Assembly: GCA_000818945.1 (NCBI GenBank)
Contig: KN805477.1
Coordinates: 4,753 to 37,363 of the forward strand
From: Schizochytrium sp. CCTCC M209059
Taxonomy: Eukaryota > Sar > Bigyra > Thraustochytrida > Thraustochytriidae
Length of the DNA stretch: 32,611 nucleotides
Direction of reading: 5' to 3'
Position 1 is the stretch's first letter; each line of letters begins with the position of its first letter. The notes beneath the pieces were generated by a model, which saw nothing but the letters and a program-made list of their open reading frames with translations, searched no databases and had not been told where the DNA came from. The position numbers were made by a program, and so were the translations under genes. This document shows, piece by piece, positions 29,024-32,611 of this stretch.

Positions 29024-30721
29024 TCACTGGACTGCAAGAGCATCGCCGCTCGACATGCGATAATTGATGATGTTGAGATTGTGCGTGATGTCGTCGCGAA
29101 TGCTTCCCACAGATCCCGTGGTCTCGCGCTTCTTGTGCGGGCGCGAGCGAAGGTTTTCGTGTGCAATGTGCATTACAGTTGTGTGGACAGGACCCGCATA
29201 CTTTTTGTCTGCGGTCATCGTATTTGCGGTGGGTCCCCCCTGGGACACCTTTGAGGTGTTTATTCCGGACGATGAAGCGAGAGTTCCCCCCGTTGGCGAA
29301 GCTGCTCTTGGCTGTGAGTCAGACTGATTCGCATCGAGTGCAGCTTGAGCGTCCTCGAGGAACCCCTTAGCAGCCCCCAAGTCGTCTTTGACAAACTTGA
29401 TTGCGCTCATTTGATGGAGTATTTCCGCCTCGAGCTCGTGATCAGGGTCATCTTGACAGTTGTGGCAGATATCGAGCGCCGACTCGAAGAGTGCCTGGGC
29501 ACGTGGAAGGTCCCCTCGATCGACGTCAAACACGCCGACAAGCATGAGCGTGCGCGCGTGTTGGGTGCTTTGGACAGAATGGCACTCGATGGAACTAGCG
29601 AGAGCCATTTCGCAATGCTCCATGGCTGCATCCTTTTGTCGCAGATCCATCAGGGCATTGGCCAGCTCGAGATGGAGCACGATGGCCTCGGGAAATGCCT
29701 CGGCGCCATGGTTCAGAGCCGCACGCCGATGCAAAACATCTCGCAAAATTGCCACTGGAGACCGGAGGTGCGCGATGTCCTTGTTGCCAGAAATGCCTTT
29801 GGCCATGAGATCACTGAGCGCCGGTTCCTCGAGCAAACATGAAAGTGTGATTAGCTTATTTTGCAACGTCTGACCTGTTTGATTGACGGCGCGTAAGATG
29901 TCGCTTGCTTCTGCATGAGTGAGGTCATCGACGGGCACGCGAACAGGACGCTGCAGACCGACGCCGAAAATGGCATGCGTTGGCTCGTCGCGACGCAGCT
30001 CCCAGCTGTATGTCCACGAGTCAATGAAACAGAGGGCCACGGAATTAGGCGGCGGTGGTGGTTGTTGCGAGGGCGTTTGCCTGTGGGATGACTGGCTGTT
30101 TGGGTTTGCGCCCTCCGCGCATAAAGCTGCAGCAAAGTCGAGGTAAAGTCCTGTATATTTTCGCGAACGCATAGACACCTGCATGTGTCGAGCAAAGTCG
30201 GCAAAGGCGCACGGCCCTGCCACCATGCAATGGACCGTCGTGGAGTCGTGACGTTTGCTAAAGAGACCCCGCGAGATGCGGGTGTCGGGTAGCACATGCA
30301 CGAGCACATCGGACAGGGTCCAGCTAAAGTAGGGTTTTTCTCTGAGCTGACTAGGACGTGGGCGGATTCTGGTGCCATGGACGGCGATACAGCCGTCGCT
30401 CTGAAGACGGACGGTGGTGCCTTGCTCGATGAGAATGTCGCCTGGCCCCGTGTCTCCAGATTCGCTGTCGAGGATGTCGCTCTCGACCGTGAAGAGCTTG
30501 ATTTCAAACTTGCTTTGCTCGAGATCGTGTGCGAGCTTGGCGAGCGACTTGATCGAGATGGCATCTGTGCCTTGAACGGACGTGCTTGAACCACTACTGC
30601 CTGCTCGGGACAGAGGTGCTGCGCTCGAGGCTCGCGTTCTTCGTCCCGAGGTGGACAAGGCCTTGAGCAGCTTTGCCGGCCACGACCTCCTCTTGGGTCT
30701 TGCATGGCTGTGATCTGTCAT
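29024..30721 (-). CDS. TPR-like helical-repeat protein of unknown function
   Basis: The product is 565 aa from the ATG at 30721; the frame continues only to a TTG upstream. The first 45 residues are basic and Ser-rich (RPKRRSWPAKLLKALSTSGRRTR). Residues about 55-260 look like a folded beta-rich region (FEIKLFTVESD, GDILIEQGTTVRLQSDGCIAVHG, WTLSDVLVHVLPDTRIS, VALCFIDSWTYSWELR), split by a Gln/Pro-rich linker at 205-226. I do not recognise its family. Residues about 345-462 resemble tetratricopeptide helical pairs (HLELANALMDLRQKDAAMEH, then ARTLMLVGVFDVDRGD and RAQALFESALDICHNC, then ILHQMSAIKFVKDDLGAAKG). This suggests a protein-interaction scaffold of the kinesin-light-chain-like TPR type. 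The C terminus is Ser/Thr-rich and probably disordered. It lies downstream of a repeat-rich region and is divergent from the IS607-like gene. Confidence 0.78.
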   Translation of the reverse strand: MTDHSHARPKRRSWPAKLLKALSTSGRRTRASSAAPLSRAGSSGSSTSVQGTDAISIKSLAKLAHDLEQSKFEIKLFTVESDILDSESGDTGPGDILIEQGTTVRLQSDGCIAVHGTRIRPRPSQLREKPYFSWTLSDVLVHVLPDTRISRGLFSKRHDSTTVHCMVAGPCAFADFARHMQVSMRSRKYTGLYLDFAAALCAEGANPNSQSSHRQTPSQQPPPPPNSVALCFIDSWTYSWELRRDEPTHAIFGVGLQRPVRVPVDDLTHAEASDILRAVNQTGQTLQNKLITLSCLLEEPALSDLMAKGISGNKDIAHLRSPVAILRDVLHRRAALNHGAEAFPEAIVLHLELANALMDLRQKDAAMEHCEMALASSIECHSVQSTQHARTLMLVGVFDVDRGDLPRAQALFESALDICHNCQDDPDHELEAEILHQMSAIKFVKDDLGAAKGFLEDAQAALDANQSDSQPRAASPTGGTLASSSGINTSKVSQGGPTANTMTADKKYAGPVHTTVMHIAHENLRSRPHKKRETTGSVGSIRDDITHNLNIINYRMSSGDALAVQ

Positions 30722-30910
30722 CGTCAATGTCGTGGATGGCGTCTGCGGCGCGTCGCGTCGCGTCTAGGTTTCGCGTTAGCCGTCGACGGACCAAAGTTGA
30801 CAAAGACCCGAAGAGTGTCGTCAGCGGAAACCGAGTGTCCTCCGCGCGTGTCTTGTACTTGCCACCGCGAAGTGTACGAAAGGCCTGCCTTCGTGCAGCT
30901 GTCGCAGCTC

Positions 30911-30912
<2 letters not shown>

Positions 30913-30944
<32 letters not shown>
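30913..30944. repeat. GCT triplet microsatellite
   Basis: About ten perfect GCT units, some 190 bp upstream of the TPR-like gene start, outside any supported coding region. Confidence 0.9.
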
Positions 30945-30945
<1 letters not shown>

Positions 30946-31023
30946 TCGAGGCCAGCCCCGCCCGAACGCAAACGTGTCTCGCCCTCCTCGGCCGATCTCC
31001 ACTCCGGCTCGGGCGTTTCAGGC

Positions 31024-31140
31024 CCCAGCAAGCAAGCAAGCAAGCAAGCAGGCAAGCAGGCAAGCAGGCAAGCCAGCAGTATCAGCCAAGCCTGCCTGCC
31101 AGCCAAGCCTGCCTGCCAGCCAAGCCTGCCTGCCAGCCAG
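31024..31140. repeat. AAGC/AGGC arrays and 17-bp tandem repeats
   Basis: An AAGC array grades into CAAGCAGG units and then into three copies of a 17-bp unit (GCCTGCCTGCCAGCCAA). Confidence 0.85.
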
Positions 31141-31995
31141 CGCGCGCGAGGCTTCCCCGCCTCGCCCGCCCCGCGCCTCGCCCTCGAGCTCTGCTCCGCT
31201 CGCTCCGTGCTCTGCTCTGCTCTGCTCGCCCTGGCGGGTCCCGCGATGCCGCTCTGCCGCGCCGTGCCTGGTCCCGCCGCGGCGAGGCAGGCAGGCAAGC
31301 AGGGCAGCGAGCGAGCGAGGCCGGTCCCGCCCTCGCGATCGCGCTCTGCTCGCTCGCTCCTCGCTGCCCGCCGCGCCGCCTCTCGCTCCTCGCGCGCGCT
31401 GAGCGAGCGGCGCGAGTCAGCGAGCTGGCGCACCGCGTGCGTGCGAAAGGGAAGAAGGCAGGAAAGCAAGGGAGAAGTGCGGCGGGACGAGCTTCGCGCG
31501 ATCGCCTCGACGCAAGGTGACCGCGCTTGGCGATGCCGACGCGGGTCGCGGGACGCGAGGAGAGCTAGCTAGCTTGCGTGCTTGCGAGCTAGCTTGCTTG
31601 CTTGCGAGCTTTCGCCGGCCAGCGCGAGAGAATCTCTCGCGCGGGCTCGAGGAGGATGGAGCGCGGACGACGGACGACGCACGGGAAGCGAGCGTGCAGG
31701 GTTCTTTCTTTCTTGCCGCGATTGCAGGCGCTGACGCCGCCTCGGCCTCGCCCACGGTCAAGCTTGGCCCTGGACGCGGGCTCGGACTCGCGTCTGCGCG
31801 GAGAGACCACCGCTCGGCTCGAGTCCGCTCTGCTCGACGGCGGGCGGGCGAGCGAGCGAGCGAGCGACTCGGCAGGACGTCTGTCTTGGGTTCAGGATCT
31901 GGGGCAAAGCGCTCGAGAGCTATCTGCGGCAGCAGCTGCCGCTGCTGCTGCGAATCAATCAAATCAATCAGAGCAGAGCAGAGTTTTGCCGGTTG

Positions 31996-32034
31996 GGGCT
32001 GGTGCTGGTGCTGGTGCTGGTGCTGGTGCTGGTG
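31996..32034. repeat. TGGTGC hexamer microsatellite
   Basis: About six tandem TGGTGC units in the region upstream of the IS607-like gene. Confidence 0.88.
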
Positions 32035-32359
32035 GTCGCAGACCAGGCGAGGCGATCTTTGGCCGGCTTCGGACACATGCCACATGCCACATGCCTCTTG
32101 CCTCTTGCCTCTTGCCTCCAGCTGCGTCCTCGGATTCGGCGACCTCGTTGCGCACGGTGGACACAAGGAATGCTTCCGGCTCCTTGGAAAACAGGAAAGG
32201 CATTGTCCAGGCCGAGCGGCGGACACAAGTTGTTTGCTGGCCCTAAGAGTTGCTTGCTGGCTTGTTGGCGGCACGACCAGGAGAGTCCGGGACACCGACC
32301 GCAGCGCCTCGCAAAACCAAACCTCGTCCAGCAAACCCGAATCGATAGCTTACTCGCGC

Positions 32360-32611
32360 ATGTCTGTCGCGGAAGACGCAGATCTAGTATTCAGGTCCGG
32401 AAAATACTTTGTAGAACGACTTGGTGTTTCACAAGACTTCTTGCGTAAGAGCGCTGACGGCAAACTTATTCGCCTTATTCGTTTACCAGGTGGAAAGCGA
32501 TGCTATTGTGTATCTGATGTCTTTCGCCTCGTCGGGCTCCCTCGGATGGACACCAGGGACAAGCAGCGTGTCGTCTACGCGCGCGTGTCTTCGGCGAAGC
32601 AGCGTGGAGAC
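32360..32611 (+). CDS. IS607-family serine recombinase (TnpA-like), 5' part, runs off window
   Basis: The frame starts at the ATG at 32360 and stays open for 84 codons to the window edge. Residues about 13-60 form a MerR-type helix-turn-helix: GKYFVERLGVSQDFLRK, the DGKLIRLI strand, the wing LPGGKRCYCVSDV. Next, after a short linker, comes VVYARVSSAKQRGD, the N-terminal strand of a serine-recombinase catalytic domain, with Ser77 the expected nucleophile. DNA-binding domain before catalytic domain is the hallmark of IS607 TnpA; ordinary resolvases have the reverse. Family knowledge: IS607 TnpA excises a circular intermediate and inserts at short GG-type targets, leaving no target duplication. 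About two thirds of the first fifty codons end in A or T, unlike host genes such as TPI, which suggests foreign origin. The upstream frame is open at least 46 codons, so the start is uncertain. A partner TnpB/Fanzor gene would be expected downstream, outside the window. Confidence 0.85.
   Translation, partial: MSVAEDADLVFRSGKYFVERLGVSQDFLRKSADGKLIRLIRLPGGKRCYCVSDVFRLVGLPRMDTRDKQRVVYARVSSAKQRGD
32360..32611 (+). mobile_element. Left part of an IS607-like element in a eukaryotic genome
   Basis: Called from the TnpA-like reading frame alone. The left boundary is not identifiable because IS607 elements lack terminal inverted repeats and target-site duplications, and the right part lies beyond the window. 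The same contig carries clear nuclear, intron-containing eukaryotic genes, which argues against bacterial contamination unless the assembly is chimeric. Confidence 0.7.

Larger units (their letters stand above)
30722..32359. other. Repeat-rich region between TPR-like gene and IS607-like gene
   Basis: The 1.64-kb stretch holds the TPR-like gene promoter and presumably the left end of the mobile element. It contains a GCT triplet run (30913-30944), AAGC/AGGC arrays with three GCCTGCCTGCCAGCCAA units (31024-31140), GCTTGC/GAGCTA repeats near 31560-31610, a TGGTGC array (31996-32034), CACATGC repeats near 32075 and CTCTTGC repeats near 32095. Overlapping ORFs on several frames reflect this composition. 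No terminal inverted repeat is visible, and IS607 elements lack them. Confidence 0.55.

Noticed and set aside
28183..29166. 327-codon minus-strand ORF upstream of COX6B
   Set aside because: It overlaps the end of the TPR-like gene in another frame and consists of microsatellite-derived low-complexity peptide.
30673..32334. Several long ORFs on both strands left of the IS607-like gene
   Set aside because: They encode repeats of Ser/Ala/Arg/Gln from microsatellites and overlap each other on all frames.
1..32611. tRNA, rRNA, snRNA genes and CRISPR arrays
   Set aside because: No convincing A/B-box pairs, U-snRNA signatures or regularly spaced repeat-spacer structures were seen by eye. A covariance-model search would be decisive.

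Overview
The window is nuclear DNA of a eukaryotic microbe. Its genes encode ribosomal protein uL23, a mitochondrial-type uL1, COX6B, LSM7, TPI, a bifunctional PFK-2/FBPase-2, a ZIP metal transporter and a DDT/bromodomain/PHD chromatin protein. At least three genes have GT-AG introns, and AATAAA-like signals follow several stops. High GC, few short introns, compact genes and GC-rich low-complexity intergenic DNA suggest a stramenopile such as a thraustochytrid (Labyrinthulomycetes). That placement is inference; no rRNA or other marker is present. A run of 10 Ns inside a poly-G tract at 14445-14454 is an assembly gap.

Layout, left to right: PFKFB (-) and a DUF924-TilS-like fusion (+) diverge. 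The TilS-like gene converges on LSM7 (-), whose coding sequence is split by two introns. LSM7 diverges from RPL23A (+), which has a 480-nt intron after its third codon. A three-exon gene for a 79-residue single-span protein (-) follows, then MRPL1 (+) and a C2/coiled-coil protein (+), which converges on TPI (-). A ZIP transporter (-) lies upstream of TPI. A 3.25-kb gene-poor stretch follows, with diverged repeats and one candidate two-exon mini-gene. The dominant gene is next: a 2353-residue intronless DDT-bromo-PHD-bromo-polyQ protein (+), converging on COX6B (-). A TPR-like protein (-) and 1.6 kb of simple-repeat-rich DNA complete the host part.

The most interesting feature is at the right edge (32360-32611, cut by the window end). 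It is an open frame with a MerR-like helix-turn-helix followed by the serine-recombinase signature YARVSS. This is the domain order of the IS607 transposase TnpA. In eukaryotes and giant viruses such elements are known to carry Fanzor/TnpB RNA-guided nucleases, so a Fanzor gene may lie just beyond the window. That nuclease is not seen here.

The genes are mostly unrelated housekeeping functions and do not form an operon. Loose themes are central carbon metabolism (PFKFB, TPI), mitochondrial function (MRPL1, COX6B, probably the 79-residue protein) and RNA/translation (TilS-like, LSM7, RPL23A). TPI has a C-terminal tail ending in SKM, a peroxisomal PTS1-like tripeptide.
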